Positions 34,385-45,245 of a DNA stretch of 64,000 nucleotides are shown in pieces. A program made the translations under genes and the position numbers. The stretch is taken from contig JAKJHU010000066.1 of the NCBI GenBank assembly GCA_022316685.1, positions 2,273,140 through 2,337,139 on the forward strand, written 5' to 3'. How positions within the stretch are numbered: position 1 is the first letter of the stretch; the number at the start of each line of letters is the position of its first letter. Source of the DNA: Progne subis subis (taxonomy: Eukaryota > Chordata > Aves > Passeriformes > Hirundinidae). The notes beneath the pieces are model-generated. The model made no database searches and had not been told where the DNA came from. It saw only the letters and a program-made list of their open reading frames with translations.

Positions 34385-34631
34385 AATAATGGCAGCCACT
34401 GCTTAGGGACTGGCTGAGCACCAGTCAGCAGATGGTGGCAATTTCATTGTGCATCACTTCTTTTCTATATTCTCTTATAATCACTGTTGTTTCTCCTTCC
34501 TTTTCTGTTGTGTTAAATTTTTTCTCAACCCATGAGTTTTACCCTTTTTCCAGTTCTCTCCCCCATCCCACAAAGGGGGAGTGAATGAACAGCTCTGTGT
34601 GTTCAGCTGCCTGCTGGCTTAAACCACAACA
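34385..34631 (+). mobile_element. Truncated avian ERVL-type LTR, 3' part
   Basis: The sequence matches the 3' half of a common avian ERVL LTR as I remember it: 'GGGACTGGCTGAGCACCAGTC', 'CATTGTGCATCACTTC', 'CTCAACCCATGAGTTTTACCC', 'TCTCTCCCCCATCCCAC', 'GGGGGAGTGAATGAACAGC' and the terminus CTTAAACCACAACA, ending in CA at 34631. The promoter part of U3 is missing, so the left side is truncated or decayed and no target duplication can be tested. The orientation is plus. Confidence 0.82.
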
Positions 34632-34659
34632 ATGCTCCATACAGAAAATGGAGGAGAAT

Positions 34660-34720
34660 TTGTCTCCAATTAATATTAAATAATTAAATATTCATTGGAA
34701 CAAAGAGACAAACTGGTTAA
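34660..34720. repeat. Ancient amniote interspersed-repeat remnant
   Basis: The 17-base string TAATTAAATATTCATTG at 34681-34697 recurs exactly at 63521-63537. Its flanks here (GAACAAAGAGACAAACTGG) resemble a repeat I associate with turtle and crocodile genomes. It lies only 30 bases past the LTR end. Confidence 0.4.
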
Positions 34721-35323
34721 GTAGTTAATGCTTCTGTATAGATCACATGCGAGATCGTATTTTAAGTCTCAGACTTAATGATTCTTTAATTATTTATAGA
34801 AAATGGAAGCACTTCAATGGCAAGATCAGAGAGACAGCTGCCCCCACACTGTCACTGTCACAGGAACTCAGCCAAAAACTCCCCGTTTTTGTAGTTTTAA
34901 TCTGGACTGTGGAAATACGAGGCTGAGTTCTAGATTGCACAAGAAGACTTGAAGTTAGATTCCTTCCATTCTTGGTGAGTCCCAGAAGGCATCATACACG
35001 TGCAGATGGACATTGGCATTTTTCCTCGAAATTTCAAAGCAATTGTCCCAATGTAAAATAGAAAAGAGGGCGTAGGGGGGAAATCAAAACCAAAAATGAA
35101 AGTTATATACAATGTTTTCAAATCTTGGCAGCTCCTGGTTTCAGTTTTAACCTGAGATTCTCAGCACTACTTTCAAACAGCAATGTATTTTCATAAGGTG
35201 AATGCAGCCCAACAAACTACTGAGTGACAGGAAGCATTTGCTATGATTGAATGAATACGACAAAAATTATATAAAGAAAAGGGGAAAAAAAATTACATCC
35301 TACCTCTTCTCCTCTTCCCACTT

Positions 35324-35356
<33 letters not shown>

Positions 35357-37734
35357 TGGAAGAAAACAAAAACTCAGCCTAAGTGAAAGCCAACTCACCT
35401 CAGGAAAATAATTTGGCATCAGCCTTTATCGACAGCTGCACTTCACTGCAGCACCTGTGTGTATCATTGCAAGTGATGAATGACTGGGGAGGCTGTTTTG
35501 TATTAGTGAAACACGTTGTGGCAAAGCTTGTATTTATATTTACAGGGTAAGTTTGAGTTGGACCTGTCTTATGAGACTCAGATCTTGGTGGTTAAGGTGG
35601 GATGTATTGCCTGGGTAGATGTTATTAAACTCAGGAATGCCTCCAGATTTTAAGGTCTGAGTAGATACAGTGGCCATGTCCCAACTTGGTGTTAGGGTGA
35701 GGCTGTCTCCACTCTGTCCCAAAGTTCTGGTTTCATTGAACAAAATGATTTTTATAAACAGTTACTTGTGAGGGTCCATGCAAATAAAGGGAAAATATAT
35801 GGGAAGTAATAGCCTCACTGAATAGAACAAACTTCTGTAGAATCCAAAAGTAATCATGTTGTTTGATATTAAAAATAACTTCAGGGAAATAAGGTGGGGA
35901 GTGGAAAAGGATCTGAAAGAAAAAAGTAAAATCATCTTATTATTGTGTTTCAAAATGTCTTTTTCACAAAAGGATTAACTTGCATCAGGGAAGACTCTTA
36001 AAAGGAGGATAAATAATAAACAAGCCAAACATAAGGCATTGGACAAAAACACTTGTCCACTAGAACTATAGAATTGTTTCATACACAAAAAGAAAAGAAA
36101 TTATTTTGGATTAATCCAAGCTGAAAATACTTTTTCTGAAGATTTTTGTTCTTCTCATTTAGTTGAAAGCCCTTTGTATTTGTACTGCTTTAAGATATTT
36201 ATTTCCAGAAGATTACTTCAAATCCCATTGAAATCAGCAAAAGGACTATCAGGTGACATTAGTTATTGTTCATTTGAAGTCCGTGAGATTAAACCTTTTC
36301 TTTTTTTTCTGTAACTTTGTGAAAGTTCTGTTGTCAAAGGCAGAGAATCTTCTACATCTGGTTCTTCTTTTTCTTTTCTTTATTGCATTTTGGAGAGATT
36401 ATAAATATTAATAGTTTCAAATCACTTATGGAAAACAAGACAAAACACACAAAAGCTTTATTCTCTCAGTAGTACTTATTTTGGGGATATATTTGACTTA
36501 ACATTATCATAATGCTGGAATTATGGATTCTTGGCTGGTGGAAATTGCAAAAATCTAATTGATGGATCAACAACAGTTAATATTCTTAACAGTCTACTTC
36601 ACCATTTCTTCCAAGTCAGATTGTCACAGAACACAGACCAGGCACAGAACAGGACTGAGTAATATTTACTTATCTAACATGCATCTTGATTCCAGGATAC
36701 AGGGATGAATTTGCTGTGCATCAGTTCTGTTATCCAAACTGTTTCCCAGACACCAGTATTTAGATTTGTTTACAATATTTCCACCAATATTTTTGATGGA
36801 AATATTGTGATCACTTAGTACCAGGTATTTATTTTCATTTTTCTGCTTATTGGAGAGGGTTTTAGTTGGTAAATATTGTTCATTAGTACAGGATAATACA
36901 CCCATAATAATGACTTTTTTTTCTCAGTTCCTGATTATTATTTGAAATGATCATATATGTTGTCAAGTACCAATAAAACAATTCCTGTAATCTAAAGTCC
37001 AGCAGGAAGTTCAATTTTTTGACAAGCACTAAGCTGTCCCAAACACATCTTGACCTCCACTTATCCTCCAATTTACTCAGCTTAGTGGTTCAAATGTACA
37101 ACTGAGTTTGTCACAGTTAAAATTTTACGTATATAAGGTCATCCTTTTCTGTCATTAGAATTGTTTCTTTGTCTTTCTCTGTATACACACGCGCACATAT
37201 ACATACACATATACAGGTATTTTAACACGAAGGTTAATGAAGTTTTTTTAAATAAGGAATAAGTTTATTTTTCTAAACTATAAAGAAAAACTCCCTGGCA
37301 AAAAATGTATTCCAAGCTGATCAAAATTTGACTTTTGCACTCTCTTTTACACTGTATACTAACAGTATACATATTGACAAGAAATTAGAAATTAAAATCT
37401 AAAAAAAAATTAAAATATTTTATTCAGGAATTATAAAATTCAATTGTTTATATTTACAGAAAAACACTTAATTTAAAATTTAATTTCTTATAAATGCTGC
37501 TCTAGTCTATAAAGTAATTTTCATTATGAAGTTCTCATGATAGAGTTACTGTTATCAAATATAGTTGAATCCCAAGACCTAATTTTTTTCATTCTATGTT
37601 TGAAAATTAAAATAGAGTAAATTATTATTAATAATGTAGATTATACTATTATTTTTACAAATGGTCTTTCATTTTGTCCATTTTTCAAGACAATCCTTCT
37701 ATTACACAAATAATTTCTTAGGAGGATGAGATAA
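34721..37734. other. Very AT-rich unique non-coding stretch
   Basis: I recognise no gene or transposon. There is a 27-base A run at 35329-35355 and an alternating purine/pyrimidine tract (ACACACGCGCACATATAC) near 37186-37213. Confidence 0.6.
35329..35355 (+). repeat. Poly(A) tract (27 A)
   Basis: Uninterrupted run of A after a pyrimidine-rich stretch. There is no gene-like sequence upstream, so I do not read it as a retrocopy tail. Confidence 0.93.
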
Positions 37735-38070
37735 ATTTGCCTAATTACTACAGGTGTGATATTCGCAAATGAAGTGATTGCTTTAAAATGAGTCTGATGC
37801 CTGCCATTGGTGTCGAGGGATTTCTCTATTTGTCTGGATCCAATTCTGCTGAAAGGAATCTCATATGCAATTAACTGTTTCTCCCTCTTTCGTACAGCAA
37901 GAGAAAATTAGCTGCTTAATTAATAATGAATGCTTCTTGATTTTACCAATGAAAACTAAAAGTGTCTTGGTGCTTTAAATAATTACAATATTTGAGGTTT
38001 GGTGTAAGTTTGTTTGCTTGTAGAATGCTGCACTTGTTTTTATTAAAAGTTTACATGCGATATTTGAGAG
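37735..38070. promoter_or_regulatory. Candidate conserved enhancer, homeodomain/POU-site rich
   Basis: A repeat-free segment with many ATTA-core sites: ATATGCAATTAA (37863-37874, POU-like), and AAAATTAGC followed by TTAATTAATAATGAAT at 37905-37932, plus TAATTAC sites near 37741 and 37979. The texture (AT-rich core, no repeats, clustered homeodomain sites) resembles vertebrate conserved non-coding elements in gene deserts. Base composition alone could produce some of these sites. Confidence 0.25.
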
Positions 38071-39180
38071 AGATCGTCTTCCCCAACTAAGAGCAATTTA
38101 GTCCAAGCCACCCATCAGACACAGTCTTTGGGATTCAAGGAAGACAGGCAGGAATGCATCACGTCAGTGGCTTCTATGCTCTGCTTACAGGACACACATG
38201 GAACAATACTCGAGTTAGTGGTGAATTAAATAGGTTTGAGACCAATTTGGAAACACTGTTTTCAAAATCTGAACTTAAATTTTAGCTAATTATGGTAGTT
38301 CTGCCTCCTCAGACCTGAGGGACCAATGTGTGCCCCAGCTCTTCAGTATCTGAGCATCTTCTGTCCACAAAACCACAGATCAGCAGGGTTGTGATTTATG
38401 CTTCATAGCAGGTATGCTGGGAAATTGGAATTCATAGGACATAAACCTTCTTTGACGTGTCAAACCTTCTCTGGAAAAGAGTGAAACCTGCTAAGGCTGA
38501 TTTGCACATGGAAGAGCAGTACAGACATAGAAGAAACCACTCAACCCTTTTTCTGTGACTTTTTTGAAAGGGTCAACTACATGGACATTCATAACAACTC
38601 CCTGAGAAAGCAGACATGACAGCAGTAATGCTAATATAACTTTGTCCAAAATAAACTCTATTTTTGAGAATCAGTTTTACAGGATTTTCATTTCTTCTTT
38701 GGGACTGTTGATTATCTACCACAGCCCATTTCTGGCAATCACCTAAAGAGCTTTCTCTACATTTGCTTTCTCAGGGTCATTCTCTAAAATGTACACATTT
38801 GTGCACTATTATACTTTGCAATTATTAACTCTTCCTCTCTTACACTGGAAATTTGCTTTATTTTCAAGCTGTGATGCCAAGTTTTCTTGTAATTTTTTAA
38901 AATAAAAATCATGACATCTCTCTCCTGGAGCATTACCATTTTGAACTCTCACACAAGCAGAACTTTGACTGGGCTGTTTTTTATGAGGAGGCAAATGGCC
39001 TTAGTGATTGGTTGCAGTTTTCAGTCATGATTATCCATGTTTTTTTAATACCTTTTTGCTTTTGTCTTAAACATGTCCAGGATTTTCCAAATTAATACAG
39101 ATTTAACGTATTTGTCTCTGACTTAAGTTATGTTTCTCTTACTGTGGCAAGAATTAATTATTTAAAACAAGGACATATCT
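38071..39180. other. Unique AT-rich non-coding stretch
   Basis: I recognise nothing in this stretch. Confidence 0.6.
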
Positions 39181-39186
39181 TGCTAT

Positions 39187-39187
39187 G

Positions 39188-39224
<37 letters not shown>

Positions 39225-39246
39225 GTATGTGTGTATATATATATAT
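39187..39246 (+). repeat. (TA)n / (TATG)n microsatellite
   Basis: Two TA runs separated by TATGTATGTG units. The Tyr-Ile open frame is a by-product. Confidence 0.93.
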
Positions 39247-42200
39247 AATGTAAATATATATCTGTTACAATTTTTCTCTTCTGCTTCATCTGCTTCATCC
39301 ACTCTCCCATCATTTTTGTATGAATTTTCAATTTGTTTCATCCCATATTCCTCTCTGTCCTCTTACTTATTCCATTCTTAATGATCAAACTATATTCAGC
39401 TTTAGGTATATATGCAGTCCTTTATGGCTTCATCAGATTTTGAAGAAGACAAAGCAAGATTCTTTTCTATTATTACAATACCTTTATTTTTCTGCTTCTT
39501 TAGAGGATGTTTTGCTATATCACATAAACATTAATCTATTATGATTTTACTTTATAAGCACATCTTTTATTGAGGCTCTTCTGTTATCCATGAGGCAAAC
39601 TGCAAATAGGCACAACTGAAGTTGGTAAAATGAGGCAATGTTCTTTGGGACACCATAGCTGGTTACAGAAAACTTTCTGAAAATCCTCCATACCCTGGAG
39701 GTAGAATTTGTCAAGATGCTCACATAATTGAAATTTTCTATGGCTGTTAAGAACCAAGAGAATAGCAGTTCTTCCCTCCAAATGAAATCTCACTGCCAGA
39801 TTTGTATGACATTTCATGATCCAAGCTTAATTTGTTATACATTGTTCCCAGAAGGTGAGATGAGATTACATGGAGCCATACATTAGTTAGAAGATTTATT
39901 TTACACTCACCCACTCAAAGTTCCTTTCTAGTTATTCAAGGAATAGAGCGATCTTGATTAGTTAATCTCTCTACATCAGCGTTTTTTCCACAGAGCACTT
40001 CACAGAAATGTTTTAAAATTTCACAATTAAAAAAGCAATTAAAAAGGATTATCAAAATCAAAGTTGATCTTTAATTACTGCCTATATCTAGATCTTCATT
40101 CCATGATATACCAGATAAAATACTCTTAAAAATGCTTTGTTAATAGCTTTTTATTACTGAGAACATAGCAAATTTCAGTCTTTTGAGGCGCATCCCTTTT
40201 TAGATCAACTTCATTTTCAGGTTGTCACCTAAAACTTTATTTCCATCAATCTTGTCTTTCTCTAGCTGAGTAAGCCATTCCTTTATCTTCTGCCCACTGC
40301 GAGAATCGGCCACCTTGCAATGACTTGGGTAGTGTGGTCAAAGTACTGCTGTAATTTCTCCAGTGAAAAATTGCTTTCTATCTCCACCTTAGTGAACAAA
40401 CCTCTTCTGGCATCTGTTCAGTCAGGTTTGCCTCTCTGAATGCCTGCAATCAATTTTTGGGCATTTGGACTTCTAGAAATATTCAGGGGAATATTCAACT
40501 GCTCTTTTTCCTCACACTGGTACTGGCATGATGGTTTGCTAAAAATCTTTGCAGTTTTACAGTTCTTGCTGAAAAATAGCTGTTGTTGAGCAGAAGCAAT
40601 AGCAGGATAGCAAAGTCCCTCCAAAGATGAATTTAGCTTGACCAGCTGTAGTATTTAAATTAAAAGAAGGGAAGAGAATTAAAAATGCAGGTACTCAGGA
40701 CAGCTCTGTGTTCTAATTTATTCTGAATAATAAAGAACGGATTTTTTTATTATTATTTATTTATTTTTTTTTTTTAAACAGAAAAAAAAATAAAAGAGCA
40801 TATATACAAATAAAGATATCACTGGACTAAAAATCTCACCATAGTGGAATTCCTGCTTTTTTTTTTTTTTTTTTTTTTTTCTTGCTAACCTCAGACTGCC
40901 AGTGAATTGTGGCTTCTCAAAAAGGACCCCATTTCACATAGCTTTAATGTGAAAAATAGTGAGGGTGAGGCTCAGTTCACCAGACTTCAGCAACATGAAA
41001 ACTAAATCTTGTCTAATCGAGTCACCTGAGGCTTGGCTTACACACAGTGTTCAGAGTCACCTGAGGTATACTTGGAATCCAGTATCTATTTGGTCTCCAA
41101 TTGCTTCTCGAAAGGAAGTCTCTTCCAGCCTCATGTGAATACCTCATATTCATGGAGGGCTTTCAAAGAGTACTGAACGTTTTCTTCAAGCAACCTGAGA
41201 GCAGACTTGGTTTCCAAAGTGTGGCACCAAAGATGTAAAATTACGAGGAATTTTATCAAATTTGGATATCTTAATCTACGTGTCAGAACCCCCATATTTT
41301 AGATTTCTATAGATAGATGTCTGGATGTGAGTTGGGGGCCTGAGGTCAGCAAAGATTTAGAGAAATGCCAGGGAAAACAACAGAAGGAGATCAGTATATA
41401 ATAAAAAGGATTTTATTAATATATATATAATGAAATGTTTTTGAAGTTTTTCAGGGTGAAAAAGACAAAGAAAGTAATAATTCTCAAATCCTCTCCTCCC
41501 ATGTTGAGACATCCCTGAAACATTACATTATACTACATCCTACTAGAGAGAAGATCAAAAGCTCAGCTTTTGCCCTTCTGCCCTTAGAGTTTGTGGGACC
41601 CTGAACCCAACTTGTTTGGACTAGTGCAAATTGATATATCCAAATCAATAAATCCCTTGTTGGCCTCTTTAACTCCATCTGAACTCCTTCACAACCACAC
41701 TGAGCCCCTACAAAGACAGTACAAGCACAAAGCAAGCAAATCTCAGGGTCAGGTGAGGCTTTTCTGAAGTGACAGCTGAGTGAGGACCTTGTCAAAGAAC
41801 TTTAATAAAGTCACTCTCCTCTCCAGCACAAGCATTCGGCCACCAGGCAGTGTTTTCAGACTCTCTCCCACATGGGAGTTTTATGCTGCAGTAAGACACA
41901 AAATCCCAATGTTCTCAATATCTTTCCTTTTCAATATCTGGATTCTTTCCTAATTATTTTCAGATTAATTCCCAGCTAATACATAAGGATGAAATTTGGC
42001 GCATGACCTATAACCCTAAGCATGTCGTAATTCTGTTACCAATCTCCTGACTTCATGGGGGGCTTAACAAGCACCATATGTGACACAGTGTGTTCCTGCA
42101 CATTAATGTGGCCTAATGATCCAGGGAATCCCTGGCACCATCCTGCCTTGCCACACCAGCAGGAGCTGAACAATGGCACCACCAAGGTCTGACACAGTGT

Positions 42201-42830
42201 CCCTCAGCCCTACCCTGGACCTGTTCCCTCCTTCAGGAAGGACTCCATTTTCCACTCTAGCTTCAGAGAGGAAGCTGTTGTCCCTTTCCTCCTTCTCTGT
42301 TTGCCTTAAGTTCTTCTCCTAATTGCCTGTCCCTGGCACCAACTCATAAAACCTTGCAATACTAACTACACTATTAATTCTTTCTTAAACCTATATATGA
42401 AATGGCTGTTATAAACCACCATGGATCTTGTGTATTGTCTGAAAATGAGCTTCAAATCTAAAGGTTTTCAGGCCTGTGGGGGAGAAAACCCATTACATGT
42501 GATAGCTCTCTGCAAATGTGGGCAATTACAGATAGAAAAATCCTCCTTACCATCGTTGAAACTCTCTGTGATCAGCTGCATTCACAGTTGCAACCTATAG
42601 ACTGTAGGACTGAAAAGGCTTCACTAATTATTTCTACATTGGACCAAATGATATCCTTGACAATAACATAATCCCGAGAACCCTCACTCACTTCCAGCCG
42701 TCACCGTCGGGGCCACGGGCTGGCACAGATGAGCCAACACACTCCTCCAGACCTGCACTTAATGTTTCAACAATAAAAGCCCAAATGCAGAATGTTTTCT
42801 TCTCCGTCTCCTCCCTCCCAAATGCTACTG
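39247..42830. other. Unique AT-rich non-coding stretch
   Basis: No recognised gene. T-rich tracts occur at 40743-40774 and 40857-40880. 41330-41930 has TATA-like and AATAAA motifs that suggested an LTR, but no termini could be defined (see rejected items). Confidence 0.55.
40857..40880 (+). repeat. Poly(T) tract (24 T)
   Basis: Uninterrupted T run. Confidence 0.92.
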
Positions 42831-42834
42831 ATCA

Positions 42835-43010
42835 TCCTATTACCATGGCAACCAACTCCTGCTGGCATGATCAAGAAAAAACCTGATTTGGGATTTTAAT
42901 TAATTGCTTGGAAATGGAAATGTAACAGTGACTGGCAGTTCAACTAAGCACGTTTGCAAAGTGAATAAAAATAGAGTTTCTGAAATACTTGAAATTGTTT
43001 CACTGGATAT
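42835..43010. promoter_or_regulatory. Candidate conserved element with an RFX X-box-like site
   Basis: ATTACCATGGCAAC (42839-42852) differs by one base from the RFX X-box palindrome GTTRCCATGGYAAC. TTTTAATTAATTGC (from 42895) follows within about 55 bases, and the segment is free of repeats. RFX factors drive ciliary and neural genes in vertebrates. Whether this site is used here cannot be told from one sequence. Confidence 0.3.
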
Positions 43011-43618
43011 AACCCACATTTTTTACGAGACACCTTAATTTATTCTGCTTCATAAAATAAATCTGCCAAATGTACTAAGCCATTTTGTCAACACAAATCA
43101 TTTTGGCAAATACTTTAATCCTTCTTCTTAACAAAATGTATTGTATTAAGAAAAAAAAATCTAACCCATCACTATAAACCCATAGGTTTGATCTGAACGG
43201 ATGGCTTTTTCACCAGTAGGTCATATTTATAAAAGGCTTTCATCTTGCCTTCACAAAAGAGGAGGTTCTTCTTCCAATGCACGTGATCACTCATTAACAT
43301 TGATGGCAGCTACCCCCATATTCAGCAGAGAATAGAACAGAAATTTCAGTAGATTTTTATGACCCCCAGTGTCCCTGTTTTCAAAGAGAATAGAGTTGTC
43401 ATTGTCTGGGTATGGCACTCCCCTCTCCTGCATGCTGCCAGTGCTGCTGAGGTGGTGTCATATGTCCTGTATTGCTCAGCCAAGAAATAGCCCATTTCTC
43501 TCCAGATTTTTAGGAATGAGAGGATTAGGATATCCCTGTTGTCTCTATGCATGTCTGGGTACCCATAGTTTCCAGCATCATGTTAATTTTGTAGGCCTTT
43601 TAGTTTCACATTATTCTT

Positions 43619-43662
43619 TTTATATATATATGTATGTATATATATATACACATACACATATA
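43619..43662 (+). repeat. (TA)n / (CA)n microsatellite
   Basis: TATATATATATGTATGTA, then TA and CACATA units. The Tyr-Ile-Thr-His open frame comes from this. Confidence 0.9.
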
Positions 43663-43784
43663 AAACTTCTTATTTTAAGAAATTAGAAGAGGCTATGAAG
43701 AATTCAGAAGCCCCACATCACACCTGAAACTGGAAGTAAACTTCATCAACTGCATGAAATCCTCCAGTTGTCTCTCCTGAAAGA

Positions 43785-44107
43785 AAGCAATAGCGAGCGG
43801 GGGTCAGTCTCTACTTCCTGCTTACAAGTGATAGGATAAGTGGAAATGGCCTCAAGGCATGCCAAGGGAGGTATAGATGGGATGTTATGAAATATTTCTT
43901 CACTGAAAGGGTGGTCAGGTATGGGAACAGGCTGCCCAGGGAAGTAGTGGAATTACTTACCATCCCTAGAAGTGTTTGGAAAACATGTAAATGTTGTATT
44001 TAGAGACAGAGTTTAATAGTGAACCTGGATTAATGGTTGGACTTGATGATATTAGAAATCTTTTCTAATCTTGATTCCTTCTTTCCTACATGATTCTTTG
44101 ATTCTCC
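43785..44107 (+). mobile_element. CR1 LINE, 3' end fragment with tail (about 320 bp)
   Basis: Forward CR1: 'AATAGCGAGCGGGGGTCAGTC', 'GGAAATGGCCTCAAGGCATGCC', 'TGAAATATTTCTTCACTG', 'GGTGGTCAGGTATGGGAAC', 'AGGCTGCCCAGGGAAGTAG', 'GGTTGGACTTGATGATATTAG', 'AAATCTTTTCTAATCTTGATTCC', and a tail of ATGATTCTTTGATTCT. Plus strand, moderately diverged, no coding capacity. Confidence 0.92.
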
Positions 44108-45047
44108 AGCTGGAGATTTTGGCCTGATGGGAAAGCTGAAACATGGTTTTATTGTAAAAATATCATGGACACCTCTCAGTGACAGTGCCATAATGCAGTG
44201 CTGTGTGGGGACAAAAGACTAAAAAGACTTACTTATTCACAAGCAAGAGTCAGGGCTCCTGGATAGAATCAGGAGCCTTCACTACCAACACCTGTCTTAC
44301 CTTCCTCCTTTGAGATTTTAGCTTTCCACTTATTTTTATTTATAGACCAGTGACAATCAAAGCTAAGAATAATTCTACATTAACTCAGTTACTTTCACAT
44401 ATTTACTGATTTTCCTCTAAGCAGATTTTGTCAGTCTTTCAGATGTAAAATACCCTGCAGCTCCCACTACCAGAGTATTAATTCACATCACAGGATCACA
44501 TGGCTGGCCCAGAAGCTGCTAAACTTCCTTACTCAGTGACTTAATTATATTTGAGAGGTGACTAGTTCTTGCCAGCTTTCAGGCATCGACAATGTTGCTC
44601 TTTAGTGAACACTATGCACTCATACTCCAACTCATGGTAGACAACCTCAGTGAGCAGAGCTGTACTTAATGATCTGAGTTGAGTTTAATCAACTATTTTT
44701 AAAGATTACACGTCACAGGTTTGGAAGAGAGCTCTGTAGAGGTCTTTGTTTTTTCATTTTTGGGCTATATTTATTCACCATTCCCTACAACCTTTCCTTT
44801 GTGACATATTTAAAATGCAGGTAATAATTTCCATTATTGGAACATCTCTTAGGACCCAAATACTATTAAGGCAGTTGAAATTCTGAGATTAAATGAAAAC
44901 ACAAGAAATCTGGTGATTATCTATGTCTCACGGTCTCTGTCATCTATTGGTATTTCTAAGGCAACTATCTTTGTGTTATCTAAGCACTGTAATATAATAT
45001 AGTCACTTGCAAGTTGTATCTAAGTGCAGTGGGTTTTACTTATTAAT

Positions 45048-45245
45048 AACCTAACACTTATCTTCAAAGTGCCTCACAAACTAATTACTTCTCCCACCAC
45101 CTTCTCCCTGTCTGGCAGGTGAGACAACTATTATTCCCATTAAATATATCATTCTGATCATTAATTGAAGAAATAAGGTTAAGTTACTCATCCTATCTCC
45201 CAGACAGTGAGTGCTAGAAAGAGCACCTGAGCTAAGTTATTAAGG
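45048..45245 (-). repeat. Ancient MIR-like SINE remnant
   Basis: Reading plus: 'GGCAGGTGAGACAACTATTATTCCCATTAA', with the second half as 'GAAGAAATAAGGTTAAGTTACTCATC', then 'AGTGAGTGCTAGAAAGAGCAC'. The order (ATTATTCCCAT, then AGGTTAAGT, then a GAGCAC end) is the reverse complement of a MIR/CORE-SINE. Heavily decayed, as expected for an element older than birds. Confidence 0.45.

Noticed and set aside
35281..35355. Processed retrocopy with poly(A) tail
   Set aside because: The A run is preceded only by pyrimidine-rich non-coding sequence, with no poly(A) signal or gene-like text upstream.
41330..41930. Possible LTR with TATA-like and AATAAA motifs
   Set aside because: The motifs are in AT-rich DNA about 400 bases apart. 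I could find neither TG/CA termini nor a target duplication.
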